In this document: one piece after another, positions 7,069 to 14,944 of the stretch
Layout of the letters: every line of letters begins with the position of its first letter
How positions within the stretch are numbered: position 1 is the stretch's first letter
Origin: Bacillota bacterium
GTDB lineage: Bacteria; Bacillota; Clostridia; Saccharofermentanales; Fastidiosipilaceae
Length of the DNA stretch: 23,105 bases
Direction: 5' to 3'
Assembly: GCA_023388205.1 (NCBI GenBank)
Contig: JAEWGS010000074.1
Span: forward strand, 1-23,105
Translations under genes and position numbers: made by a program
The notes under the pieces: generated by a model
What the model was told of the DNA's origin: nothing
Seen by the model: only the letters and a program-made list of their open reading frames with translations
The model's database searches: none

Positions 7069-8031
7069 ATGAGCATCCTCAGTTTAGGTACATTGCACTA
7101 CGACCGAGTCTATCATCTCCCTCAGACCATTCACCCTACCTTATCTTTAGAAACGACTCTATTGCGCCGCTATCCAGGAGGCCAAGGCCTCTTTCAGTCG
7201 CTTGTTTGTAAAAGGGCCGGAGCTGAAGTCTTTCACTGTGCGCGGCTGGGTGAAGAAGGCATTCCCCTAAAGACGATGCTCGAACTCAACGGCGTCGATA
7301 CCCGCCTGATCTTGGAAGTCAACGAAGTCAATTCTCATGCGCTCATTTTGCTTGATCCATCTGGAAATAGTAGTGAAGTCCTCTTCCAAGGTAGTCACGG
7401 TGCTTTTACAGCCGAGGAAATTGACCGCACGCTCGCTGAATACGCAAATTTAAGCCAAAATGAGCCTCGTCTGCTCTTGATGCAAAACGAATCCAACTTG
7501 ACGCAATACACTTTTGATCGAGCGAAACACTACGGGATTAAGGTCGCCTATCACCCCTCGCCAATTTTGGAAGATGCCGCGAATTTGGACCTCAGTTCGA
7601 TCGATTATCTTTTGGGAACCCAGCGTGAACTGCTTTCTCTCCTCAATCTTTCTGAAGATACACCTGCTTCAGATCTGTTCCGAAGCCTTCACGAAAAAGC
7701 GCCCAAAGCCCAGCTCATCGTCACCTTTGGACAAAATGGATCTTGGGCCTACGATCAGGAAAAAAGCTATCGTTTCGGGATTTACCCGACCTCGGTCATC
7801 GACCGAACTGGCGTACAAAATTGCTTCATCGGCTATTACCTCGTCAATAAGCTGCAGGGTAAAAGCACTGAGCTGGCCCTCACACAAGCCACGGCTGCCG
7901 CGTCCCTCTCGCTATCCAAAACAGGCGGCGCAGTCGTCGCACCGAGCCCCCACGAAGTTGATATCAAGATCTCTGAACAAGAAGCGCTCAAATGGAATTC
8001 TAAAGAGGGTTTTTGCCCTGATCTCCTCTAA
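7069..8031 (+). CDS. PfkB-fold carbohydrate kinase-like protein, catalytic site degenerate
   Basis: This 320-residue protein has the ribokinase/PfkB layout throughout: an N-terminal beta strand with an early Gly-rich signature PGGQGLFQ (37-43), a central VTFGQNGSWAYD segment (218-229, ATP-side), and a C-terminal signature region. The signature DTTGAGD is replaced by DRTGVQN (245-251), so the catalytic base Asp is Asn251 and the GAG anion-hole sequence is lost. The N-terminal GGKGAN motif also lacks its Asn. These changes predict little or no kinase activity. The ATG at 7069 follows GGAGG with six bases spacing; an open frame upstream from 6730 overlaps the kinase gene and is not used. It may be a sugar-binding or regulatory relative, or a decaying gene that has kept its frame. 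It converges on a normal fructokinase. Confidence 0.75.
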   Translation: MSILSLGTLHYDRVYHLPQTIHPTLSLETTLLRRYPGGQGLFQSLVCKRAGAEVFHCARLGEEGIPLKTMLELNGVDTRLILEVNEVNSHALILLDPSGNSSEVLFQGSHGAFTAEEIDRTLAEYANLSQNEPRLLLMQNESNLTQYTFDRAKHYGIKVAYHPSPILEDAANLDLSSIDYLLGTQRELLSLLNLSEDTPASDLFRSLHEKAPKAQLIVTFGQNGSWAYDQEKSYRFGIYPTSVIDRTGVQNCFIGYYLVNKLQGKSTELALTQATAAASLSLSKTGGAVVAPSPHEVDIKISEQEALKWNSKEGFCPDLL

Positions 8032-8057
8032 AATACTCAGCGTATCTTTGTAATATT

Positions 8058-8088
8058 CCGTGTACCTCTGTGCCTCAGACTTACACGG
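8058..8088. other. Hairpin between the convergent PfkB-type genes
   Basis: CCGTGTA at 8058-8064 pairs perfectly with TACACGG at 8082-8088, leaving a 17-base loop. No T-run follows directly, so this is an unassigned structure in the 3' region of the plus-strand gene. Confidence 0.4.
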
Positions 8089-8107
8089 AGCTAAAAAGCT
8101 TCCTTCA

Positions 8108-8127
8108 AGGAGGCCGCAAAGCCTCTT
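8108..8127. terminator. Candidate shared terminator between convergent genes
   Basis: A 7-bp stem (GAGGC 8110-8114 with GCCTC 8121-8125, extended by a G-T and an A-T pair) has a 6-base loop and is followed in the plus direction by TTCTTA. It lies between the stop codons of the two convergent genes and could serve the plus-strand gene, or both. Confidence 0.45.
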
Positions 8128-8134
8128 CTTAGAG

Positions 8135-9082
8135 TTAAAGTATTGCGCGCACCGCTTCTTCTTGCGGTATGCTTCCCATGCCTCCATAAACTTGGGTTGA
8201 TAAGCTCGCCGCACAGCAGGCGTAACGCGTGATATTTTGAAGATCTGTTTCAGTTAGATCAGAGATGTCTTTGCCCAGTTTGAGCAACTGAGCCATCGCA
8301 GTCCCTCCAAAAATATCCCCGGCACCTGTGGTATCAATGACCTTGATCCCCGAGGGGCAAGGAACGCTCCCCTTCGCATGCTTTGTGGCAAAAAAGCAGC
8401 CCTTTGGCCCCAAGGTCACGTAAATCAGCTGAACGCCGTAGTTACGTAAAAGCAGCTCTGCACCGTCTTCTGGAGAGCAGCCGAAGAGAAAATCAATTTC
8501 TTCGTCGCTTATTTTGACGATATCAGCCTGTGTCAAAGCCCACAGGATCTGCTCTTTGGCGAGCGTTTCATTGGGCCAGAGATCTCGTCTCAAGTTCGGA
8601 TCAAAGCTGATGAGACAGGCTTTGTTTTTTGCATAAGAGACGGCCTTTTGAGTCGCAGATCGAGATGGCTCATGGGTCAAGCTCACGCTACCAAAATGAA
8701 AGACTTTGGCTTCATCAATCAGGGAAAAGTCGATCTCATCTTCTCTCAAACAAATATCTGCTCCTGGCTTACGCGCAAAATCAAAGGTCCGGTTGCCCGT
8801 TTCATCCAAGCTCACAAAAGCCAGCGTCGTAAAAACCTCAGGATCACTCAAGATCGAACGGGTCTCTATCCCCAGCATGGCCGCCGTATTTTTTAGCAAA
8901 TTTCCCAAGCGATCCGCGCCAACTTTTGCAATCAAAGCCGTCGAACAACCACCCACTTGTAAGGCTGCCAAAAAATTGCAGGGCGCTCCGCCTAGCTTGG
9001 CCGCCAGTGTAGGATACGCTGAAGCATCCACAGAAACGGGGGTAAAATCAATCAATAATTCGCCCAAGGCCACAACGTCCAT
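8135..9082 (-). CDS. Fructokinase, PfkB family (ScrK-like)
   Basis: The enzyme phosphorylates fructose to fructose 6-phosphate with ATP. The 315-residue PfkB-family protein has all expected motifs: the N-terminal GELLIDF, the sugar-site motif KLGGAPCN (29-36), the fructokinase-type ARKPGAD segment (103-109), SFDPNLRRDLW (159-169), and an intact catalytic signature DTTGAGD (250-256) with the base Asp256. The ATG at 9080-9082 follows GAGAG at eight bases; an upstream in-frame TTG at 9106 has no ribosome binding site and is rejected. It lies 56 bases after the amylosucrase-like remnant on the same strand. That pairing fits sucrose breakdown, with fructose released by the glucosyltransferase and then phosphorylated here. 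Confidence 0.9.
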   Translation of the reverse strand: MDVVALGELLIDFTPVSVDASAYPTLAAKLGGAPCNFLAALQVGGCSTALIAKVGADRLGNLLKNTAAMLGIETRSILSDPEVFTTLAFVSLDETGNRTFDFARKPGADICLREDEIDFSLIDEAKVFHFGSVSLTHEPSRSATQKAVSYAKNKACLISFDPNLRRDLWPNETLAKEQILWALTQADIVKISDEEIDFLFGCSPEDGAELLLRNYGVQLIYVTLGPKGCFFATKHAKGSVPCPSGIKVIDTTGAGDIFGGTAMAQLLKLGKDISDLTETDLQNITRYACCAASLSTQVYGGMGSIPQEEAVRAIL

Positions 9083-9138
9083 AGATATTTCTCTCGACTT
9101 TCTCAAATGGATGGAAAATCCCCTATCTCACTTCCATT

Positions 9139-10161
9139 TTAATCGTCTTCATCAAATTTTTGATAGATCCAACGGAAGGAAAAAGGCGCTACACTCAGCT
9201 GATTGAAGTTGAGTTTCTCTTGAGTCCTCAAATCGACATAATCCGCCCCAGCGCTATGCTCCGCCTGTTCGTTAGACAAACTCAGAGTCTTCACAAAGGG
9301 ACTGAAATTAAAGAGGCAAAACAAGCGTTCTTTTTCTCTTCGCCTCACAAAAGCTAAAACCGAAGCGTCCCCTGTATCCAAAGTTTTAATGAGCACATCC
9401 GCAGCGAAAAGCTCGTGCGAAAAGCGAAGTTTCACAAGTTCGCTCAGGCCCTCAAATAATCTCGCCTGCACGCTTCCTTTTTGATCGATCAAAGCAGCAT
9501 CCATCCAAGAAAAAGCCCCGCGATGCAAATAACGTGAATCCGCTCGCTTCTCTGAATCTTCGAGGTAGCTCGGATCGTTTAACTGCCCAATCTCATCGCC
9601 ACTATAGAGAACTGGAATCCCCGAGAGTGAAAAAATCAAGGCGTGCAAGCAAAGATCATAATTCAGGGCGAGCTCAATCGCTAACTCATCTTTTTCCTCG
9701 ATCGCACGCTCTAAGCCACACAAAGCAGCGGTGGTTCCACACAGTCTCGCATCCCCTAGCTCTGGGTCGTCATTGTAAAGATCGCCGCGCGCAAAAGAAT
9801 GGACTAACTTTCCCGTCAAGAAATCATTGAGATATTTTTTATGCGGCACTTCTTGCATCCCATATTGAGCCAAAAAAGCGTAATCCAAACCCCATCCAAT
9901 ATCATCGTGACAGCGCAGATAATTTTGATAGACTGCGCCTTGTGGCAGCTGGGCTGATTGTTCCAGTTGACGTTTAAGCAGTGTGGTATCTCCCGTCGCC
10001 ACGGTATGCCAAATACTGGCCATCGTCGTCACGTTATAAAGCAGATGACACTCAGGATGACTGACAGATCCAAAATACGGCATGACTTTGTCTGGTTCCA
10101 TGACCACTTCGCCCAGGAGCAACACACAAGGACAGACAATCTCGACGATCATGCGCAGCAT
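9139..10161 (-). pseudogene. 5'-truncated amylosucrase-like GH13 gene
   Basis: The frame encodes about 340 residues matching the C-terminal half of amylosucrase-type GH13 enzymes, which transfer glucose from sucrose to a glucan and release fructose. Visible are the acid/base region LLLGEVVMEPDKV (Glu18 of the fragment), NYLRCHDDIGW (Asp86, the transition-state residue), a FARGDLYNDDPELGDARLCGT segment, IPVLYSGDEIGQLND, and a C-terminal beta domain ending VAPFSFRWIYQ. The N-terminal part, about 300 residues that should include the catalytic nucleophile Asp and half of the barrel, is absent. Just upstream of the first usable codon, TGA and TAA are in frame and the DNA becomes an AraC gene on the other strand. 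There is no ribosome binding site at the 5' end. It cannot be an active enzyme. Confidence 0.85.
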
Positions 10162-10498
10162 TGATCGGAATTATCAAAGAGACATCTCCATCGAAGAGAT
10201 CGCCGAAGTCTGTGGTCTCAACCGCAGTTATTTCGGAAAAATTTTCCGAGATGTGGTGGGACAAAGTCCTCAAACTTATCTCTTAAACTACCGCGTGGCG
10301 CGCGCTGCACAATTGCTCAAAGAAACACACCTGAGTATCAGCGACATTTCTACTTCGGTCAGCTATGTGAATCCCCTGCACTTCTCTAGAGCCTTCAAAA
10401 GTGTCCATGGCATTTCGCCCCGTAGTTATCGCCAAAGTCATTTTATAAAAGAAAGCATCCTGCACGACGCTCAGCTTGAGCCGCCGTCTGAGCCGTAA
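10151..10498 (+). pseudogene. 5'-truncated AraC family regulator (DNA-binding domain only)
   Basis: The frame encodes the two helix-turn-helix units of an AraC/XylS regulator: a first unit IDRNYQRDISIEEIAEVCGL then NRSYFGKIFRDVVGQSP, a linker helix YRVARAAQLLKETHLSI, and a second unit ending NPLHFSRAFKSVHGISPRSYR. AraC proteins of this sugar-regulator type are normally about 270-300 residues with an N-terminal sensor domain; here only about 115 residues remain. Homology starts at about 10160, exactly where the amylosucrase homology ends on the opposite strand. An ATG at 10151 is in frame but lacks a ribosome binding site. The frame stays open to 10082, over amylosucrase sequence. It is probably the old regulator of that gene, now without sensor and promoter. 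Confidence 0.82.
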
Positions 10499-10567
10499 AA
10501 CGAAGTATCGACGAAGTGCTGTGCGATCCAATCCGCCATTCGATGCATCGGCATGAATGAAGCCAAT

Positions 10568-10606
10568 AAAAATCGCCCCGATCTTCAAGATTGAGATCGA
10601 AGCGAT
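10568..10606 (-). terminator. Terminator of the cyclophilin gene
   Basis: ATCGC (10572-10576) pairs with GCGAT (10602-10606), and GATCT (10580-10584) with AGATC (10594-10598), separated by a symmetric 3x3 internal loop. In the minus direction five T residues (10568-10572) close the structure. It lies about 65 bases after the stop codon of the peptidyl-prolyl isomerase gene. Confidence 0.7.
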
Positions 10607-10669
10607 CAGATGAATGAATCCTATCTTCTGGCCCTCCAAAGGCCTTTAGATAAACGCCTGAATCTCTGC

Positions 10670-11296
10670 TTAAGACTCAGGATATTTTACAAAATAGCAG
10701 TCCGTGATCTTCACCGGAGTGACCAAGGTATTGTCTTTCACTTCACCTTGTGAGATCTGATCAATCGTATCCATCCCATCAATGACATAGCCAAAGCCCG
10801 CATAGTTGCCGTCCAGATTACTTGTCTTTTCATCGCTGAGGACAATGAAAAATTGTGAACCGGCCGAGTTAGGATCCTTTTGCTTGCGTGCCATCGATAC
10901 GACGCCCCGCGTATGGTGAATCGGATTGCTCACCCCGTTGCTCGAAAATTCGCCACTGATGGTCCAGCCGGGTCCGCCCGTTCCATCATTCTTGGGATCG
11001 CCACCTTGCAAAATATAGTTTGGAATCGCGCGAAAAAAGCTCGTCCCTTTATAAAATTTGTCCTTAACCAGACGTTGAAAATTTTGCACCGTCAAGGGTG
11101 CAAGATCCGGATAAAGCTGTATTGTCACGGATTTATTGTTCTCTAAGCTAAAAATAACGTAGTTGGTCGGTTCTTCTGAACGGATCCAAAGACTCTCTGC
11201 CCCTGAACGCTGCTGACCTTTGTGACAAGCGCTAAAGCAAAGGCTCCCCACCAGGCAAAATATAATCAAGCAGAGACTCGATCTTCGAATATTCAT
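10670..11296 (-). CDS. Peptidyl-prolyl cis-trans isomerase, cyclophilin-type lipoprotein
   Basis: This 208-residue protein has a lipoprotein signal peptide (basic MNIRR, hydrophobic core, lipobox-like CFSAC with lipidated Cys24), so it should be anchored on the outer face of the membrane. The cyclophilin domain covers about residues 48-203: TSFFRAIPNYILQGGDP with the catalytic Arg89, SMARK, SAGSQFFIVLSD (Gln148, Phe149), and LDGNYAGFGYVIDGMD. It probably helps to fold exported proteins. The Trp of the classic WLDG motif is replaced by Asn here, a change found in many bacterial cyclophilins. AGGAGG precedes the ATG by four bases. It is a single-gene transcript with its own promoter and terminator. 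Confidence 0.92.
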   Translation of the reverse strand: MNIRRSSLCLIIFCLVGSLCFSACHKGQQRSGAESLWIRSEEPTNYVIFSLENNKSVTIQLYPDLAPLTVQNFQRLVKDKFYKGTSFFRAIPNYILQGGDPKNDGTGGPGWTISGEFSSNGVSNPIHHTRGVVSMARKQKDPNSAGSQFFIVLSDEKTSNLDGNYAGFGYVIDGMDTIDQISQGEVKDNTLVTPVKITDCYFVKYPES

Positions 11297-11342
11297 AAGT
11301 CCTCCTGTGTCTCATCAAAAAATAAGGAAATATTTCACCCAC

Positions 11343-11371
11343 ATTATATAAAAAGCGAAACATTCTGTAAT
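11343..11371 (-). promoter_or_regulatory. Probable promoter of the cyclophilin lipoprotein gene
   Basis: On the minus strand a TATAAT (11343-11348) is preceded, across a 17-base spacer, by ATTACA (11366-11371), which matches TTGACA at four of six positions. The start codon is about 47 bases downstream of the -10. Confidence 0.6.
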
Positions 11372-11411
11372 GAATACAATCAAAGCAGCTCCGAGAGGCA
11401 TGGCGAAGTCG

Positions 11412-12929
11412 TCAGAGACCTTTTTCAATTAAGCTGGCAGCGACTTTTTGAGCCATCAAGAAACACAACAAAAGATTATAGCCTCCACAAGGACCAGAAA
11501 GATCCAACAGCTCACCCGCCAAATACACTCGAGGGTCCATTTTTAGGCTCAAATCGTTCGCTAGATTCGACAGAGTAATCCCGCCTAGCATCAGCTGCGC
11601 ACGATCGAATCCTAGCGTGCCTGAAATGCGAAGCGGCCAACGCCGCAGCAAAAGATAATAAGCCAATCGAACACGGGATAAGTGGGGATCGCTTAAGCCC
11701 GTTTGTTCAGCCAAGGATTTTAAGAGCTCCAAGGCCTTGGGCCGCTCGATGAGCTTTTGAGCGCAATGCGACAAGTGAAGATGAAGGGATCTTGGCAGCA
11801 GCGCAGACCAATCCGTTTTTTCTTCTTTGGCCAGGGCGAGAACGGCTGCATCCAAGTCCGAAAACAGGTCCAAAAGGAGCAACGGTCCTTCAAACTCTGT
11901 GTCGTCGCAAAATAAGCGGCTCCAGTCTTTTGACACTTGAATGCTCGATGTCCCTTTGATCTGTCCCCTCGTCCCTTTGATCTGCCCCCTCGCATAGGCT
12001 AAGCTCAAATCCATGCTCGCGATACCACTGATCCCGTAATCCGTGATTAAAAATTCCCCATGCGAGCTACGGATCTCGTCTTGCATCAAAAAGCCACAGG
12101 CCTTAAGGCGAAGGCCCGAACTCTCTTTGGGCACATCCGGAGAACACAAAGGGCAAAGACCCGGTTTTGGGGAAATCCAAGCACATTGCTTTTTGAGCTT
12201 TTCGAGCATGCTCGCCCCCGAGCCCAAGGCTTCCTGCGCCAGGCCGCCTGTCGCTATGACGAGCCGATCACAAAGAATCTCATAAGTCTCGCCCTCGTCT
12301 ACAGGCTTTAGAGATAAGCTTATGGGCTGATCTTTTGCCTCATGTTGAAAGTCTAAGCAATGCGTATTCATCAGGCATTCAATCTTTGAATCTAAAATGC
12401 AGCGCGTCAAATAATCGACCAAAGAAGGCGCATGAAAAGATGCGGGATAGAGTCTTGCCTCTTCTTCTCTTAATAAAATGCCGTGTCGAAAGAAGAAGCG
12501 TTCCAGCACTTGATCTGGGGCAGTTTCAAAAAGTTGCTCCACATCGAACGCATCCGTTTGCTTTAGGAAAGTCGAGACAGAGTCTAATGGATCATCTGAG
12601 CACTTTAAGCTCAAATAGTCGCTGGCTTTTGCTCCTCTTTGGGCCAAGTTACAACGTCCATTTCCGGTCGCCAAAAAACGCTTTCCTGGATAAGGATTCT
12701 GGTCGATCAATAAAATAGAAGCTTCGCTGGCCCGCTCTTTGAGCATCAAAGCCACGTACATACCTACGACACCCGCCCCCAGCAAGACGAGATCGTAATG
12801 AACACGCTGAGCCTGTCGCTTCCTAAATGCGCGCCCACGCTCGGATTTTTGTCGCTTGCGCTGGGCTTGTCTTTGTTTGGCCGTTAACTTGGGCTTGGAT
12901 TTCAAAGCATCCTGCGAAGACGGTTTCAT
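11412..12929 (-). CDS. HI0933-type FAD-dependent oxidoreductase with basic N-terminal extension
   Basis: This 505-residue flavoprotein of the HI0933/YhiN (BaiN-like) family has a Rossmann FAD-binding motif LLGAGVVGMYVA (49-60), the family motif GKRFLATGNGRCN (82-94), a second-domain region CDRLVIATGGLA, and the C-terminal AGELLDLSGPCGGYNL signature. The natural reaction of most members is not known. Before the Rossmann fold lies an unusual Lys/Arg/Gln-rich segment (about residues 9-42). A seven-residue duplication, RGQIKGT twice, comes from a 21-bp tandem repeat. The ATG at 12929 overlaps the upstream CYTH stop codon (ATGA); an in-frame start 25 codons earlier would lie inside that gene and is rejected. 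Confidence 0.82.
   Translation of the reverse strand: MKPSSQDALKSKPKLTAKQRQAQRKRQKSERGRAFRKRQAQRVHYDLVLLGAGVVGMYVALMLKERASEASILLIDQNPYPGKRFLATGNGRCNLAQRGAKASDYLSLKCSDDPLDSVSTFLKQTDAFDVEQLFETAPDQVLERFFFRHGILLREEEARLYPASFHAPSLVDYLTRCILDSKIECLMNTHCLDFQHEAKDQPISLSLKPVDEGETYEILCDRLVIATGGLAQEALGSGASMLEKLKKQCAWISPKPGLCPLCSPDVPKESSGLRLKACGFLMQDEIRSSHGEFLITDYGISGIASMDLSLAYARGQIKGTRGQIKGTSSIQVSKDWSRLFCDDTEFEGPLLLLDLFSDLDAAVLALAKEEKTDWSALLPRSLHLHLSHCAQKLIERPKALELLKSLAEQTGLSDPHLSRVRLAYYLLLRRWPLRISGTLGFDRAQLMLGGITLSNLANDLSLKMDPRVYLAGELLDLSGPCGGYNLLLCFLMAQKVAASLIEKGL
11951..11992. repeat. 21-bp tandem duplication inside the flavoprotein gene
   Basis: Two adjacent 21-base units (11951-11971 and 11972-11992) differ at one base. 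The repeat keeps frame and encodes RGQIKGT twice in an otherwise conserved fold. It is a likely site of copy-number variation between strains. Confidence 0.9.
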
Positions 12930-13591
12930 AAATCCATGCGCCCCCGGTTCAGCTTGCTTTGAAGTTGGGCTTCCAAGTTGAAATCCGAACTCAAGCGTGT
13001 CCAAAGCTTTTGGAAAAGTGCAAGGTCTCCACTTTTCAGTTCAGCTTCAAGTTCTCGAAAACGCTTCTCAGGCTGACCCGCAAAATAACCTTCATCGATA
13101 CTGACTTCAAAAAGCAAGTCATCATGACGGACAAGATAAGTCACACGTGTAAAATCCGTCTGCGAAAAAATGCTGAGCTTGCATGCCTGAGCTTGCATGT
13201 CTTTAAGAAGTTCATACAAAAGCTCAAACAATTGAATATCCCCTAACGTGTGGCGTTCCGCAGGGGCAATCTTTTCAAAGCAGTCAATGAGCTCTGGAAC
13301 CGTGATATTCAAAGAGGAAAAATGAACCGGGATATCGAGTTCTTGTCGTTCCGTGTAAGGGCCCTTTCTCTCAGCCAATCGCCGCTTAAAATTCAAGACG
13401 CTGTGCGTGCCTTCTTGCCTCACGCGCATCGACAAGTTCTGAGCCGCTAAAATCCCCGCATTGTCGGTGTAATATCGTCCTGCCATTTTGCAATATTCAG
13501 GTTCTGCCAACGCAAATCCTTGTTCACTCAAGGAAGCGAGCAAACGCCGAGCTTGGTTTGGACTCACGTTGAATTTATATTCGCACTCCAT
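12926..13591 (-). CDS. CYTH domain protein (triphosphate tunnel metalloenzyme)
   Basis: This 221-residue protein starts with the diagnostic ExExK motif (Glu2, Glu4, Lys6 in MECEYKF), followed by charged strand motifs of the tunnel fold: SMRVRQEG, LNFKRRL, a middle helical region, LLFEVSIDEGYF and RELEAELKSGD. Family members bind a divalent metal and hydrolyse a triphosphate (inorganic triphosphate, thiamine triphosphate) or cyclise ATP. Clostridial single-domain forms usually act as tripolyphosphatases, but the substrate here is not certain. AAGAGG precedes the ATG. It lies 30 bases after the DUF5711-like gene and overlaps the flavoprotein start by 4 bases, so it is part of the same transcript. 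Confidence 0.88.
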   Translation of the reverse strand: MECEYKFNVSPNQARRLLASLSEQGFALAEPEYCKMAGRYYTDNAGILAAQNLSMRVRQEGTHSVLNFKRRLAERKGPYTERQELDIPVHFSSLNITVPELIDCFEKIAPAERHTLGDIQLFELLYELLKDMQAQACKLSIFSQTDFTRVTYLVRHDDLLFEVSIDEGYFAGQPEKRFRELEAELKSGDLALFQKLWTRLSSDFNLEAQLQSKLNRGRMDL

Positions 13592-13621
13592 AGGCGCCTC
13601 TTACAGAATTAATAAATGCGA

Positions 13622-14854
13622 TTAATAAACGCGGACTTGATCTCGTGTCACAACAGTCAAATTCCCTTTGCCATCTAAGCCCAAATGAACCACTTCTGTC
13701 CCGGCTTCAATTCGTTCAACCGTCATGTCCGACAACTTAACGCGATAGCACACAGCGCCATCACTTACAGCGGCATAACCCCCACCAATACACAAGTTTT
13801 TGGGATCCGCCCCGACGGTCACATACTGACCCGAGGCATCTAAGGACTCAATGCCTTCATTTTCAAACTCCATACGCAAAAGCTTCGCCTCACCGCGCAC
13901 TGAGTCACTGGCGAGAACCACCACGCCATCTCGATCTGAGACGACCTGCTTAATATCCGCCAACTTAATCCATGGAGACATCTGGTCTCCCGTCAGTCGA
14001 AAGATGCTCTGATTCCCTGCAGCAATCAATTGCTGATCCTGCCCGCCGGTTAAAACAGGCAGCGGCTCATTCGTATCACATACATAATAAGCGGACAACT
14101 TTGAAGTCATTAAATCAAAGCGTTGAATGATCGAGAAAGGTTCCACACCATCCGTGTTGAGCATACTGAGGTCCACGTACTGATCATTCTGCGAAAAGGC
14201 CGCAGACAAAATATAGCCCGAACTATTTCTTTCTCTCACCTGATAATCAAATTGATGGATGCCCTCCGGATTGAGTACGCGAAGGACCCCTCTTGTCCCA
14301 TTGCTGTTGAGCACTAAAGCGACATAGCCCGTGGACGATACAGCTGCAGAGCCGATGGGTTCATCTTTGGTATCTCCATGGTAGAGCATGCCACGCTGCG
14401 TGATCAAATAAAAATTCGAGCCGTTATAGTCAAAGACCAGCGCATACTCGCCGCCAAAAACGACTTTAGGGTCGGCGCACTGAACCATCAAATTCAATTC
14501 TTCACTGCCGGTTGTCGTCAATAAGCTCACTTGCTCGGCACCTAAGCGAAGCAAATAATGGCTCCCAAATGGATAGACGGTTTCTCCGTCAGACGCCGAC
14601 AAACTAAAGCCCAACTGATTGGTGGATCGCTGGTTCACATAAACGCCCTGATTTTTCTGACGCTTGCTGCTAATCAAAATCCAAGCTAGGATCAGAAACA
14701 TCAGGAGACAGATGACCACGGACAAAATAAACAAGCCGCGTGTCTTGTCACCGACCGACTGCAAAAAATGGCGACCACTCATCGTTTTGGACGCATGTTG
14801 ACGTCGCCCTGCTGAATCTTTCGTTATTTTTTGCTCGCGTTCTTCTATCCCCAT
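13622..14854 (-). CDS. Membrane-anchored propeller-like protein (DUF5711-like)
   Basis: This 410-residue protein has a cytoplasmic basic N-terminus (about 1-40), one transmembrane helix (about 41-62), and a large extracellular domain made of repeated beta-rich segments that look like propeller blades (for example CADPKVVFGGEYALVFDYNG, then VSSTGYVALVLNSNGTRGVLRVLNPEG). This pattern resembles the DUF5711 family of clostridial membrane proteins, which have no known function. The first ATG is used; the purine-rich stretch before it is a weak ribosome binding site. It follows the DUF4340 gene by 90 bases and precedes the CYTH gene by 30 bases. The family assignment is from memory of the pattern and needs a profile search. 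Confidence 0.6.
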   Translation of the reverse strand: MGIEEREQKITKDSAGRRQHASKTMSGRHFLQSVGDKTRGLFILSVVICLLMFLILAWILISSKRQKNQGVYVNQRSTNQLGFSLSASDGETVYPFGSHYLLRLGAEQVSLLTTTGSEELNLMVQCADPKVVFGGEYALVFDYNGSNFYLITQRGMLYHGDTKDEPIGSAAVSSTGYVALVLNSNGTRGVLRVLNPEGIHQFDYQVRERNSSGYILSAAFSQNDQYVDLSMLNTDGVEPFSIIQRFDLMTSKLSAYYVCDTNEPLPVLTGGQDQQLIAAGNQSIFRLTGDQMSPWIKLADIKQVVSDRDGVVVLASDSVRGEAKLLRMEFENEGIESLDASGQYVTVGADPKNLCIGGGYAAVSDGAVCYRVKLSDMTVERIEAGTEVVHLGLDGKGNLTVVTRDQVRVY

Positions 14855-14944
14855 GCTGCTTCTTTTCCTCTGAAATGCTCCTATGAACTCAACCTACAAT
14901 GAATGCAACCACAAAAGTTTGTCTCATGATGATACGTTTTGCTC

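Noticed and set aside
10283..10639. A 118-codon minus-strand frame over the AraC remnant
   Set aside because: It is a shadow of the AraC helix-turn-helix coding sequence and includes the terminator hairpin of the cyclophilin gene.
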